The notes under the pieces were generated by a model, which saw only the letters and a program-made list of their open reading frames with translations, had not been told where the DNA came from and did no database searches. The position numbers and the translations under genes were made by a program. 64,000 nucleotides of DNA, taken from positions 30,748,668 through 30,812,667 of the forward strand of contig NC_133110.1 in assembly GCF_022965805.1 (NCBI RefSeq). The letters are read 5' to 3'. Origin of the DNA: Primulina eburnea. Lineage: Eukaryota > Streptophyta > Magnoliopsida > Lamiales > Gesneriaceae. Below are positions 44,506-56,093 of this stretch, one piece after another; position 1 is the stretch's first letter, and the number at the start of each line of letters is the position of its first letter.

Positions 44506-46665
44506 ATGCCTCCTAGAAGGGCAGCCGTACCTCTACGACCAGCAGCGCCAGAACAGGGGAGCACATCCGGAGATCCTATGGATGTTACGGCGACCCCTAT
44601 GGAGACGTTGCTGAAGCGATTCCAATCTTTCCGACCTCCGACATTAAAGGGTACAGAGAATGCCATCGAGTGCGAAAGCTGGCTTGAAGACATTGAAATG
44701 CTATTCGACTCTTTGGAGTACAATGACGAGAAGAGAATAAAGCTAATTGGCCATCAATTGCAAGATATAGCCAAGAATTGGTGGTTGAATATTAGGAGAG
44801 CTTTAGAGCAGCGGGGTACCGAGATTACGTGGAAGGTATTCAAGACGGAGTTCTATCAGCGATTCTTCCCTGTATCCTACCGTAAAGATAAAGGCGCTGA
44901 ATTTGCCAACCTGAGGCAAGGGCCATTGAACATTGAAGAGTATATTGCTAAATTCTCTTCTTTGCTTCGTTTTGCACCCCATGTTTTAGGAAATGACGAG
45001 GCCATGGCGGATCAGTTTATAAATGGCCTGAATCCAGATATCTTTACGTTGGTCAATACTGGGAGACCCGATAATTTCTCGGATGCATTGAATCGTGCCA
45101 AAGGAGCTGAAGCAGGATTGCTTAGGCAACGGAGTGCTCCATATGTTGCACCGAGTCCGAGACCGCCACTACCTTCATCCCAAGTTCCTCCTCCTCGATT
45201 CGAAAGCGGTGGTAGTAGCAGTGGACGCAAAGAACAGCTGAAGGCGAAAGGGAAGCAGTTTAAGCGACCTGGGAGCAGTTCGTCGAGCTCCAGCGGATCA
45301 AGACAGACTGGTTTTGATCAGAGTGCCAGGTATTCGGGTGTTTATTGCAGCTCCTGTGGAGGGAAGCATGCGACTGAACAGTGCCAAGGAGTTACAGGCC
45401 GATGCAACATTTGTAGGCAACCGGGGCATTTTGCCAAAGTCTGTCCCCAGAGGAGTGTACAGCAAGGCCAGAGTGGAAGAGCATCCGGTTCCGTACCTCA
45501 GTTTGAGCGGCAGGCATCATCAGTTCACTCTTTTCAGCCTCCACCAGCACAGACTCAACCCAGAGGCCGAGGTAGTCAGACGGTGACTCAACCCCCGAGG
45601 CAACAGGCTCAAGTGTTTGCATTGACAGAGGAGCAAGCACAAGATGCACCAGATGATGTTATAGCAGGTAACTGTTCTCTTTATGGTTATCCTGCTTATA
45701 TTTTGATAGATACTGGCGCATCGCATACATTCATTTCGGAGCGATTTGCATTGTTGCATTCATTGCCTGTTGAGTCTTTGCTAGATGTTGTGTCTATTAA
45801 TTCTCCGTTGGGAAGTGGATTGATATCTGTAACTACGGTTAGGCATTGCATTCTACAGTTTGAGGGGCATGAGATTGACCTAGATTGTATAGTGTTGGGT
45901 CTAGCTGATTTTGACTGTATAGTTGGTATGGACATGCTAACGAAGTATAGAGCCACCGTGGATTGTTTCCACAAGATTGTCAGATTCAGACCCGAGATGA
46001 CAGACGAGTGGAAATTCTACGGGAAGGGTTCCAGATCTCGGATTCCCTTGATTTCGGCTCTTACTATGAACAGATTGTTGCAAAAAGGAGCAGATGGTTT
46101 CTTTATTTATGCTGTAGATATGCAGAAGTCGAGCCCGGCGTTGGCAGAAATACCAGTAGTGCGGGAATTTGCTGATATTTTTCCAGATGAGATCCCAGGA
46201 TTACCTCCGGTTCGTGAGGTAGATTTCAGTATTGATCTTACACCAGGTACCGTCCCTATTTCGAGAGCTCCGTATAGGATGGCACCCATCGAACTAAAAG
46301 AACTGAAAGCACAATTAGAAGATCTTCTGGCCAAGGGATATATCAGACCTAGTGTATCTCCTTGGGGCGCTCCGGTGCTGTTTGTGCGGAAGAAAGATGG
46401 TTCGATGCGTTTGTGTATAGATTATCGGCAACTGAACAAGGCAACGATCAAGAACAAATATCCTTTGCCTAGGATTGATGATTTATTTGATCAGTTGCAG
46501 GGATCCTCCGTGTATTCGAAGATTGATTTGCGTTCTGGATATCATCAGCTCAGAGTTCGAGATATAGACATACCAAAGACAGCATTTCGAACCAGGTATG
46601 GACATTACGAATTTATTGTCATGCCTTTTGGTTTAACCAATGCTCCTGCGGTATTTATGGGGTAG
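44506..46665 (+). pseudogene. gag-pol: E9 gag-pol, upstream part: gag - protease - RT N-half, ended by TAG
   Basis: ATG at 44506 gives [13 protein letters not shown]. Gag core with [26 protein letters not shown] and [14 protein letters not shown]; zinc motifs [13 protein letters not shown] and [14 protein letters not shown] (from residue 300); protease [13 protein letters not shown] with Asp402; RT beginning [14 protein letters not shown], with [11 protein letters not shown]. At codon 720 (46663-46665) TAG replaces the codon that is leucine in E5 ([23 protein letters not shown]). This truncates RT before its FIDD active site. Everything before is open, and gag, protease and RT share one frame, typical of this group. 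Confidence 0.95.
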
Positions 46666-49041
46666 ATGAACCAAGTATTTCAGAGATATCTAGATGAATT
46701 TGTGATTGTCTTCATTGATGATATTTTGGTGTATTCGAAGAATAGAAATGAGCATGCAGAGCACCTCAGAATTGTTTTGCAGACGTTGAGAAACGAGCGA
46801 CTGTATGCTAAATTGTCAAAGTGTGAGTTTTGGCTGGATCGAGTTGTCTTTTTGGGGCATATCATTTCTGGAGATGGTATTTCTGTTGATCCAAGCAAAG
46901 TGGAAGCTGTGATCAGTTGGTCGAGACCGACTTCTGTACCAGAAATACGCAGTTTCATGGGCTTAGCCGGATACTACAGAAGATTTATCAAAGATTTCTC
47001 CAGTATTGCCAAGCCGATAACTCAATTGACACAAAAGAATGCACCATTTGTTTGGTCAGAGGAGTGTGAGTCTAGCTTTGTTGAATTGAAGAAAAGACTG
47101 ACTAGTGCTCCAGTATTGATGATACCTTCAAGTACAGGTAATTTTGTTGTATATTGTGATGCTTCTCATAGAGGTTTGGGATGTGTTCTTATGCAGCAAG
47201 GCCATGTGATCGCATACGCCTCGAGACAATTGAAGCCACATGAGGTACGATACCCCATTCATGATTTGGAATTGGCGGCTATCGTATTTGCATTAAAGAT
47301 TTGGCGTCATTATCTCTACGGCGAAAAATTTGAGATATTCTCTGATCACAAAAGCCTAAAGTACCTATTCTCTCAATCGGAACTGAATATGAGGCAGCGT
47401 AGATGGCTTGATCTTTTGAAAGATTTTGACTGTGAAATCAAATATTATCCAGGGAAGTCAAATGCAGCAGCAGATGCCTTGAGTCGTAAGGTATGTTCTT
47501 TGTCCTTATCGACGATAGGTGTTATCAAGTTAGTTGAAAATTGCTGTACATCTGGATTAGAATTTGATACAGATAGTAAGCCACTACGACTGTTTACAAT
47601 CCAAGTTGAGCCCAATTTGATTATGAGGATCAAGGAAGCACAAAGAACCGATCAGAATGTACAGAAATCAATCCAAATGGTCAGATCAGGGCATGTATCA
47701 GAATATCAGGTACGGGATCATGTGTTGTACGTGAATAACCGTCTAGTTGTGCCAGATGTTGCAGATTTGAGACAGCAGATTCTGACAGAAGCACATTGTA
47801 GTCGGTTCAGCATTCATCCGGGTGGCAGGAAGATGTACAACGACTTGAAGACACAGTTCTGGTGGAAGCAAATGAAGTCAGACATTGCCGAATTTGTGTC
47901 TAAGTGTTTGAACTGCCAACAGGTGAAAGCTGAGAGGAAGAAGCCTGGTGGATTACTTCAGAGTCTAGCCATTCCTGAATGGAAATGGGACCACATTTCC
48001 ATGGATTTCGTGACGAAGTTACCCAGATCATCCAAAGGCTGTGATGCGATTTGGGTCTTTATTGACAGATTGACCAAATCTGCTTGTTTCATTCCGTACA
48101 GAATGACGTATAGACAGGATCAGATGGCGGAGATTTATATTCGAGAGGTAGTCAGATTGCATGGAGTGCCGAAGTCTATCGTATCAGATCGTGATTCACG
48201 ATTCACTTCTCACTTTTGGCACAGTTTACAGCAGGCTTTAGGTACGACATTACACCTGAGTACTGCTTACCATCCTCAGACAGACGGACAGTCAGAGCGG
48301 ACTATCCAGACACTAGAGGATATGTTGAGGGCCGTCGTGCTAGATTTTGGCATTGGTTGGCAAGATTCTCTACCTCTTTGCGAATTTTCTTACAATAACA
48401 GCTATCAGACGAGTATTGAGATGGCGCCGTTTGAAGCTTTGTATGGCAAGAAGTGCAGATCTCCGCTATATTGGGATGATATTTCAGAAGTGCCAGAACT
48501 TGGGCCAGACATGATTCGTGACATGACTGAGAAGGTGAAAGTTATTCAGAAAAGAATGAAAACAGCACAGGATCGACAAGCAAAGTATGCCAATATCAGA
48601 CGTAGACCGTTAGTATTTGAGGCAGGAGATAGAGTATTCTTAAAGATTTCTCCATTCAGAGGCGTGGTGCGATTTGGCAAACGTGGGAAACTATCTCCTC
48701 GATACATTGGTCCTTACGAGATTCTTGAGAAAATTGGCGATCGAGCTTATCGACTAGCACTTCCTCCTTCTCTATCCGGAATACATGACGTGTTTCATGT
48801 ATCAATGTTACGAAAATATATGCCAGATGTTTCTCATGTCATTCAACCTGACGAAGCTGAACTTGATCAGACGTTGAGCTATGTGGAACAACCGATACAG
48901 ATTCTTGATCGGAAAAATAAGCAACTCAGAACGAAGAATATTCCACTTGTGAAAGTTCAGTGGAGTCGTCATGGCATTGAAGAAGCGACTTGGGAGACAG
49001 AAGCCAGCATGAGACAGAAACACCCCGAGTTATTTCAATGA
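46666..49041 (+). pseudogene. pol: E9 gag-pol, downstream part: RT C-half - RNase H - integrase - chromodomain
   Basis: Same frame as the upstream part; the two differ only by the TAG, giving 1511 codons in total. FIDD active site at residues 736-739; RNase H with [10 protein letters not shown] (Asp885) and DHKSLKYLF (Asp947); integrase zinc domain [12 protein letters not shown] ... CLNCQQ; core with MDFVTKLP (Asp1167), SDRDSRFTS (Asp1228) and GQSERTIQ (Glu1264), exactly the D,D(35)E spacing; C-terminal [12 protein letters not shown]; chromodomain [15 protein letters not shown]. The ATG at 46666 is fortuitous, so this part is unlikely to be translated alone. Confidence 0.94.
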
Positions 49042-49103
49042 TGTGAGTATTTATCCAGTTTTAGATGGTAATGCTGTTTTAAATACTTTAATTGATTTAT
49101 ATC

Positions 49104-49121
49104 AAGTTCGAGGACGAACTT
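49104..49121 (+). other. Pre-PPT hairpin of E9 (AAGTTCG-AGGA-CGAACTT)
   Basis: Perfect 7-bp arms with AGGA loop, six bases before the polypurine tract. Confidence 0.75.
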
Positions 49122-49127
49122 ATGTCT

Positions 49128-49141
49128 TAGAGGGGGAGACT
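49128..49141 (+). other. Polypurine tract of E9
   Basis: TAGAGGGGGAGACT before the LTR start at 49142. Confidence 0.85.
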
Positions 49142-51015
49142 TGTAATGCCCAAGATTTTAAAACACGTTAGTTTAAGATATGAATGCAACCAGATTATGT
49201 TGAGATTTAAAAGTTAAATATGTAAATTTTTGGGCGAAAGTGACTCGCCCGGGCGGACGCTTTTGACCGCCCGAGCGAGAATGCCTCGGAGAAGAGGGTC
49301 GAGAGTCACTCGCCCGGGCGGATGTTTTTGACCGCCCGAGCGAGGCTGTTGGAATGGGCGAAGGCCGAGAGTTGTTCGCCCCGGCGGAAGTTTTTGCTCG
49401 CCCGAGCGAGCGTGTAAAGTAGTCCAGGGCCGAGAGTTTCTCGCCCGGGCGGCAACTTTGGACCGCCCGAGCGAGAGCCGTGTACACCAAAGGATGTGCC
49501 ATGTGTCTTGAAACATGCAAAGTATATATACTAAATGCACGATTTCTTCTTCATTCAGCAGGGAAAAGGTAGACTTCAGAGGAGAAAAGCTTCATTTCCT
49601 TTAGCTTATAATTTGTGCTTTTACAAGATTTAGCCATCCAACCTTAAATCTGACTTCGGTTTTGAACTCCTCTCGTTAGTAGCTACAAAGTGAGGTAAGT
49701 TTCATTCATTTCCAGCAAGTTTCGAAATTCAGATGATTGGGAAATTAGATTATGATAGTTATATTGTGTTCTTGAGATGGTAGATATTGTAGGACCGTAA
49801 ACGGATCGAAGAACGGATATCGTATGCAATTGTTACGATTTTTCCAGCATGTTTAGTGTTGAAATTATGCAGATTTTGGAATCTTGACATAAGTATTGTG
49901 ATGATTATGAGTTGAGAATTGTACCATGTTAATATATGTTGAATTGGGTTAATCGGTATCGAGAAAGTACGCCGTTATGCCGTCAGACTATACCGGAATT
50001 GATTATTGATTTGTTTAGGTGTTGAATTGAAATGGGAAGTGATATTGTATACTTCAACATTGTCATTTCAGATTCATCCTACCTCACTTCGGCATCGAAA
50101 TCTAGACATCGATAAAGGTTTAGCAAGAAAGGTATAGTACATGTTTTGTTTGGGGAATCACGACTCAAATGAGATCACATTTGAGTTTCCCAACCAAAAT
50201 CACATACTTGTTTTATTGTTCATACCTTGATATGATTATAATTGTTTATAGATTTGTTTATAGAATTGTATACAAATCTTGCTATGCTTTGTTTACAGAT
50301 CATGTGGCATTGCATTAGAATGATTATGCTTGTTTACAGATTGTGTATTCATGCATTAAGATAGGACAGTCTGGAGATCAGGCAGACTACTAGACGTTCG
50401 GCGATATCACAGCTTAGGGGAAGATCACCGCCCCTATTGTAGACGCGGATACAGATCAGGCCGAAGTCTAGGAATAAGACGTACAGCACCTCGATTGGGA
50501 GGGTAGGTGACAGATAGTGACGTCTTATTCACCACGGGATCCCTAGAGTTCTAGTCGAGTCGCATCTAGACATGATTAGATTTGCATTGCATGATTATAT
50601 ATGAAGGATATTCATATCAGCATGTTTCATGTTTAGACTGTTTTATATGCATGTTACATGTTTATACTGGGATTTGTTCTCACCGGTTTTCCGGCTGTTG
50701 TTATGTCTGTATGTGTGCATAACAACAGGTGGGGCAGGATCTGGGTCGAGACAGAGATGATCGTATTAGCATGGAGATCACGGGCGTAGCAAATGGACCA
50801 GTAGTTATCTTTTCTTATGTACTGTCTTTTATTACTGGTTAGGGAGAACATACAGAATAATACATGTATTTGATGTTTGTATGTTGTATTTAAATAAAGA
50901 ACTCATGCTGGTTTGTTTACATTTGATTTAATGCAAAAAGCAAAAAATTTGACCCATGTTTTTAATAATAATCCAATTAATCCCAAGAAAAAGAATTAGA
51001 GCCCGGGTCCCCACA
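49142..51015 (+). repeat. 3' LTR of E9 (1874 bp)
   Basis: Collinear with the 5' LTR at offset 6756, no length change; about seven substitutions, five of them in or near the CG-rich array. Confidence 0.96.
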
Positions 51016-51020
51016 TCATC

Positions 51021-51447
51021 AATATTCAATTTACCTTGACTTAAATTTTTCAAATTCTGCTTTCTTATCTTCTCGGTACGAGGCGGAGAAAAATCTTTGA
51101 TAGAATTCAGTCTTGAAGACTTCCCACGTGATCACAGTACCACGTAGTGCTAATACTCTTTTGATTGTAATCCACCAACTTCTGGCAGCCTCTTGTAATT
51201 GGTGAAATACCAATTTAACTCTTTGGTCATCTGTACAATCCAGTAGATCAAACAATATCTCTATGTCCTCAACCCAGTGCTGACACGTTTCAGGCGTCTC
51301 TGTACCACTCAGAATCGGCGGCTGAAATAACTGAAATTCTGCCAACTTGGTTTCCATCGGAGTCGCTGACACATCTATCTGCGGTTCTGGTATATATGGC
51401 TGCTCATACGAAGTACTGCCTGTTTCCAAAATCTTTCGGGGAGGTAC
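51021..51447 (-). pseudogene. gag: E8 gag N-terminal half, start codon lost
   Basis: Minus-strand frame from 51447 reads (V)PPRKILETGSTSYEQP, then FQLFQPPILSGTETPET, ARSWWITIKRVLAL and [24 protein letters not shown], ending at the E9 target copy. The codon aligned to the ATG of E5 and E9 is GTA. Continues at 42380 beyond E9. Confidence 0.85.
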
Positions 51448-51799
51448 ATCTGATTACCACAAACATTAATAACCCAATAATACAATGCTGTGCCAATCCT
51501 TACAGATCATGATCATCTTACTGCTGATCATGAATCCGGTCTGATTCATATTCAAGAATACATAATACCAATTCAAATCATATAATCAGGTAAACATGTA
51601 TCTTTAAGCAGTAACACATAGTCTCATGCTAGCATCACAATGTCAGTCAACATTAAAATCAATCTCATGCTAGCACACACATGCAAGGAAAGAAAATTCA
51701 TCTACCCCGCTCATTCTCTTCTATCTTAATCTAAGTCAGTCTAAAAGATCTATCAGTTCTGACTATCTCAATCTAAAGATCTATCTCTAAAGGATCTTC

Positions 51800-51811
51800 G
51801 CTCTGATACCA
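51800..51811 (-). other. Primer binding site of E8 (initiator Met tRNA)
   Basis: Minus strand TGGTATCAGAGC near the LTR end at 51817. The leader 51448-51799 holds ATCTAAAGGATC-type short repeats and nothing else recognisable. Confidence 0.85.
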
Positions 51812-51816
51812 CCTGT

Positions 51817-52099
51817 TGTGGGGACCCGGACGCTAATCTTTTCTTAATCATCTTTTGGGATTTAATTATCAATTAAGATAAAACAGGGTCTAAAAATTTT
51901 TCGTTTTAAGATATAACTGCGGAAGGTAATGGAATCTAAATACTATACATGTCTGTATAAAATACATTTCAGTATTAAAGTACAACAAGCTAATCTAAGG
52001 TTCAACTACTAAAGTCCAGTAATAAAACCAAGTCTACTGTAAGTCCGGAATCACCACGCTACACTCGTCTTCTCTCATCATCATCTTGACCCTGATCCA
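51817..52099 (-). repeat. 5' LTR of E8, only its 3' end
   Basis: 283 bp from GGGTCCCCACA (minus strand) until the copia insertion at 52100. Matches E4 LTR 10348-10532 joined to 19145 onward. The rest should lie beyond the right edge. Confidence 0.85.
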
Positions 52100-53219
52100 T
52101 GTTAGAGTAGGTGCCCGTCGAGCCAAGTGTTGGCCGAGTGTTCACAATGAAACTCTATGTATAAGCAGTCTTTATTTTAATAATATTTGAAATTATTATT
52201 TTGGCAAATCTTTATCTGTATACCCATGCTAGCTGCATAGATAAAGCCCTTGAATATACAAATAGTAGAAAGAATATGAGATGCTCATATGATGAGTATC
52301 ATGAAACTCATATTTGTAATACTGTATATTCTAAACGGTTCCTAGTCGATTCAGCCGCCACTAAGAAGGATATAGGCCGCTCGAGTTAGAGACTAGTATC
52401 TGCGATGTGAGTACCATGTTTCATTGGTAGGGGACATTGTGATGTCCGAACATGCAGATAGGTGCTCCTTGTAGAGTGCACTGAACAACCCTCCATAAAA
52501 GGACTTTCCAAGTGGTTCTCACTTATCGAGTGGAAAAGTCCTGGTTTATGGTTGTACAGAATTAGTCCTTATGACCCGGGACAACATTGAGACTCTATGT
52601 GCTAGAATTACACTTTGACTTGTTTACCGACTCTCATGGGGTCATCAGGTGGCAAGGTTGGGTGTTCTGTCGAAACACATAGGAGTCGATGCATTGTAGT
52701 CGGGGATTCACCGCTTACCTTCGGGTATGGATATCCTATGTGTTATCATGTGTATGTAGATCGAAATCTCTGGCCAGAGTATGGTTGTAATTATGAAAGG
52801 TGTTTCATAGATTACACCATCGATGCAACTACGACATGACACATAGTATCGATTCATTGACAACTCTCGATAAACCAATGGTTGTCGAATCGATCGGGAT
52901 ATATGAGTTGAAGGGACCGTACTGTACGCTAACCATAATTGAATGGTTCTTGCAGGCACTATCATGTGATACCTAGGGAATCACGTAAGCGATGCTGCTA
53001 GGCGTTTAACGTGATTGGTTGGGTACTATCAGACTTGAGTTCTGACGTTCTTACTATCAAGGAGTTGATAAGTAAGAATGGAGCAATTGGGGTATGCTCG
53101 AATAAGGACATGTTTAGTCCGAATCACATGGAGATGTGAACCCACGGCTAGTTGTATCAATGAACCATTGAGGGCCACACAAGTACTAGCTTTGTAAATC
53201 CCGATGAGAAGTAAAAATA

Positions 53220-53338
53220 GTTCAATGTGTTGAACGGCTTATAAAGGAGTTTATAAGCGTAAGGAAAATTAGAAATATGACTTCTATAAAGGAGAAAATA
53301 GTTCAATGTGTTGAACGACTTATAAATGAGTTTATAAG
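53220..53338 (+). repeat. Duplicated dyad block in copia LTR U3
   Basis: GTTCAA-TGTG-TTGAAC (53220-53235 and 53301-53316) and CTTATAAA-NGAG-TTTATAAG (53238-53257 and 53319-53338) form two 81-bp spaced copies. The arms are kept while the loop changes GGAG to TGAG. Confidence 0.8.
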
Positions 53339-53706
53339 TGTAAAGAAAAATAGAAGTATGACTTCTATGAGAGAAATATAAATTTTAATTTATGGAAGTG
53401 TTCCTAGATTAAAATTTGGCCAAGTGACTAATGTTTTTGAAAATTGTGATTTTCATAAACATTATTATGGACTAAATTAAATTAATTCAAGTGTTGAATT
53501 AATTAAACACTAGTGGGCCTAGTAGAGCCCAAATAATTAACTTAATTCAAGTGTTGGATTAATTAAATAATATTGAGTCTTGTAGAGCTCAATTAAAATA
53601 ATTATTTAACTAGTGGGACTTGGGTAAATTCAAGTAATGTTTAAATAGTCTCAAATGTGTTTGAGATATTTAAATTTAGTCCAAAGTTTTTAATTTGATT
53701 AAAAAC

Positions 53707-53714
53707 TATATAAT
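53707..53714 (+). promoter_or_regulatory. TATA box of copia LTR
   Basis: TATATAAT followed by ATGCATGCATGGGAGG; likely promoter. Repeats at 60702 in the second LTR. Confidence 0.55.
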
Positions 53715-54279
53715 ATGCATGCATGGGAGGTGAAGAGTTGGGGAATACTTTTGATTAAAATAATGGTTGGCATGCAACTTTTTGAATCAACTTTTTGCAA
53801 CCCCAAGACTAGTCTCTCCTCCCTCATTACACATGGATGATGGCCGAAATTCCTACACCAATTCTCTCCAAGTTTTCTCCATTTTTGTGTTCTTCAATTG
53901 TTGAAGAATACACACACTTTTCTTTGAAAAATCCTCTTAGTTTTCTAGTGCAAATTAAGAGGGGATTTACCTAGTTAGTGGTGGGCCTTATTTTGAAGGA
54001 AAGTTTCAAGTTTTTGGAGGAGAGCTTGTAGATCTTCATGCCATTCAAGAGCTAAGGTGTTTACACCTTAGTTGGAGCCATAAAATCAATCCTTGTGATT
54101 GATAGGTAATTTTCTCAACACCCTATGCTTGAAAGTTGATATTTTGTATATGTTTGCACAACTAGTACATGGTGTTCAATTTTGAAAAATTTTTATACCA
54201 AAATTTCGGTTTTCATGTTTTGAAAACATTTTTGTGCTTCCGTTGCAATTTTGAACACCGTATATCGATCCCTTTCAAG

Positions 54280-54292
54280 TGGTATCAAGAGC
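54280..54292 (+). other. Primer binding site of copia element
   Basis: TGGTATCAAGAGC two bases after the LTR end. It is the initiator Met site with one extra A. Repeats at 61275-61287. Confidence 0.75.
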
Positions 54293-56093
54293 TAAGGTTA
54301 CTAGTTTTTGTGCAACATATACAAGATATTATATTGAGGGCGATTTCTAACCGTTTGAGATGAAAATTTGCAACAAAACCGAGGCCTTCTTGTGGGGAAT
54401 TTCGGGCAGCATGTTGCTGCCCGTTTCGGGCAGCTCGGGCTGCCCGAGGGCTGCCCATTTCGGGCAGCAAGGGCAGCCCGAGGGGCTGCCCGAACAGCCC
54501 CTAAAGTTTAATAAAAAAAAAAAATTTTTGCATGTTGGCCGGAATCCGGCGACGGAACTCCGGCGACGGCGATGACGACTAGGGTTTCCAAAAGTGTTTT
54601 GGAATATCAAAGTGTCATGGGCCTTGAGTTGTTGGGCCATTAGATGGTCAACATATTTGTGAATTTTAAATGGGCCAAAATGTTTTTGGTGGAAAATAAG
54701 TTTTTGGGCCCTTAAGTTTAAAATTACAAAAGTTGCAAATCTTTCTCATAAAATAAATAATTGAAGTTGGACTTTAATTATTTATAGTAAATTGTGATTT
54801 ATAAGAAATTCGGTTATAAATAAATTAATTGGAAAGTAGACAAAGGTGTTTGTATACTTTGTTAATTTAGTTTATAATCGTGGCGGTTAGTGATTGGATC
54901 AAGATATATAATATTGGATCAATTAATTATAGTGATAATTAATTGATGGTGTATGATATGTGATATTATGCATGAAGGATGATCAAAAGCCCAAGCCCAA
55001 TTTGCTAGGTGTATGCTAGGATATTTGTGTTGTATGATTGTAATAATTATCAATTTTTAAAGTGGGCTTGGTTTATGGCCCGTTCCCACCCCATGAGATG
55101 TATCCCTATGTGCCATGGATATTTATTTGTAAATATTAGAATAGGGGAAGATCAAGATTGGAAGATGGTGGCCTTGGTGATTATGAAGATCGAAGACATG
55201 TAATATTGGATGCTAATGTAATAATTTAGTTGCATTGCATCCCGTGCATTTACCCTAGGATTGGACCTAGGCCCGTGTTTGGCTCACACGGGCCATTAGT
55301 TTTGGGGCGATTGATCATCCTTGTATTGTTTTCTATTTATGATATATGCATGATATGTTATAAATAATGAGTATGTGCGTTATTATTATTATAATAACAA
55401 AGTTGCATGAATCCGGCAAACATACGATCAAACATGGCGAGCTTTTAAAATAAAATTAATGATGAGACCTTTCAAAATTAAAAACCCTCATTTTGAATAA
55501 GATTCAAAATTAATATCAAGCCCGAAAAGGGGAATTATAAATTTGTTTATAATTTCCTTGTCTTCCATCGACAATGGGTGCATGATGAACGCTACCCGTA
55601 CTCGGGGCTCGGCTCATATTATTGGGGGGGCCCTGGGTGCCGGAAAGCTGTGACATCCATTGACATGGTGATGTGAACTACGTGGAACTCCCATGATTTC
55701 GGCTCATATTATTGAGGGAACTCATGGCGACCGTCCATTAAGGTTCAACATCGATGGGTAAGGCTTGACACGTGAAGATGAACGATGTCATATTATTGGG
55801 TCCTAATCAAACGTGAGACAAAAGTTTACGTTAAGGGTTGCATTGTGATGCAATTGGAAACTACCTTTTAGGAATTGTGATTGGCTGATATTATTCGGGA
55901 TCATAATTCGCTAATTGGACCTTACGTACCTACTGAGGAAAGGAGTTTCCCGTTTTCACTAGAGGGTAGTGAAAAATGTCAAAACAGTGGGAGTAAATAT
56001 TTATAAAGTTAAAGTCCATACTTTATATCTTACCAAATATTTTAAATAGTCATCAACATTTATCTGTTTTACTTTTCAGTACAAATTTTGACA
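54293..56093 (+). other. Copia 1.8-kb untranslated leader
   Basis: No gag-like ORF. Holds a cluster of CGGGCAGC/GCTGCCCG inverted motifs (54403-54502), a 12-A run, AT-rich sequence, three spaced copies of TCATATTATTG (55613, 55703, 55788; period 84-90) and TTTTACTTTTCAG just before gag. Repeated at 61288-63088. Confidence 0.7.
54403..54502 (+). repeat. CGGGCAGC/GCTGCCCG inverted motif cluster in copia leader
   Basis: About ten GGGCAGC or GCTGCCC copies on alternating strands within 100 bp, for example CTCGGGC-T-GCCCGAG. Likely a strong RNA hairpin. Second copy at 61398-61497. Confidence 0.8.

Larger units (their letters stand above)
42386..51015 (+). mobile_element. E9: complete young Ty3/gypsy chromovirus inserted in E8 gag
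   Basis: 8630 bp with two 1874-bp LTRs of equal length, primer site, polypurine tract, one long gag-pol frame and TSD tcatc at 42381-42385 and 51016-51020. I count about seven LTR differences (about 0.4 percent), most at CpG or C-to-T type positions, making it the youngest complete gypsy element here. One in-frame stop breaks gag-pol. Confidence 0.97.
52100..54277 (+). repeat. Copia LTR, first copy (2178 bp)
   Basis: TGTTAGAGTAGG to CCCTTTCA, end set by the primer-like site at 54280. U3 carries inverted-repeat motifs at 53220-53338 and 53480-53504 and TATATAAT at 53707. ORFs of 60-85 codons inside have no family resemblance and are taken as chance. Confidence 0.85.

Noticed and set aside
46663..46665. 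TAG in E9 as a programmed readthrough stop
   Set aside because: Readthrough in retroelements sits between gag and protease; this one is in the middle of RT, and E5 and E6 have a Leu codon there.
52201..52965. 62-85 codon ORFs in the copia LTR (also 59196-59960) as small genes
   Set aside because: They lie in a non-coding LTR, overlap on both strands, and match no family I recognise; identical copies follow only from the tandem duplication.
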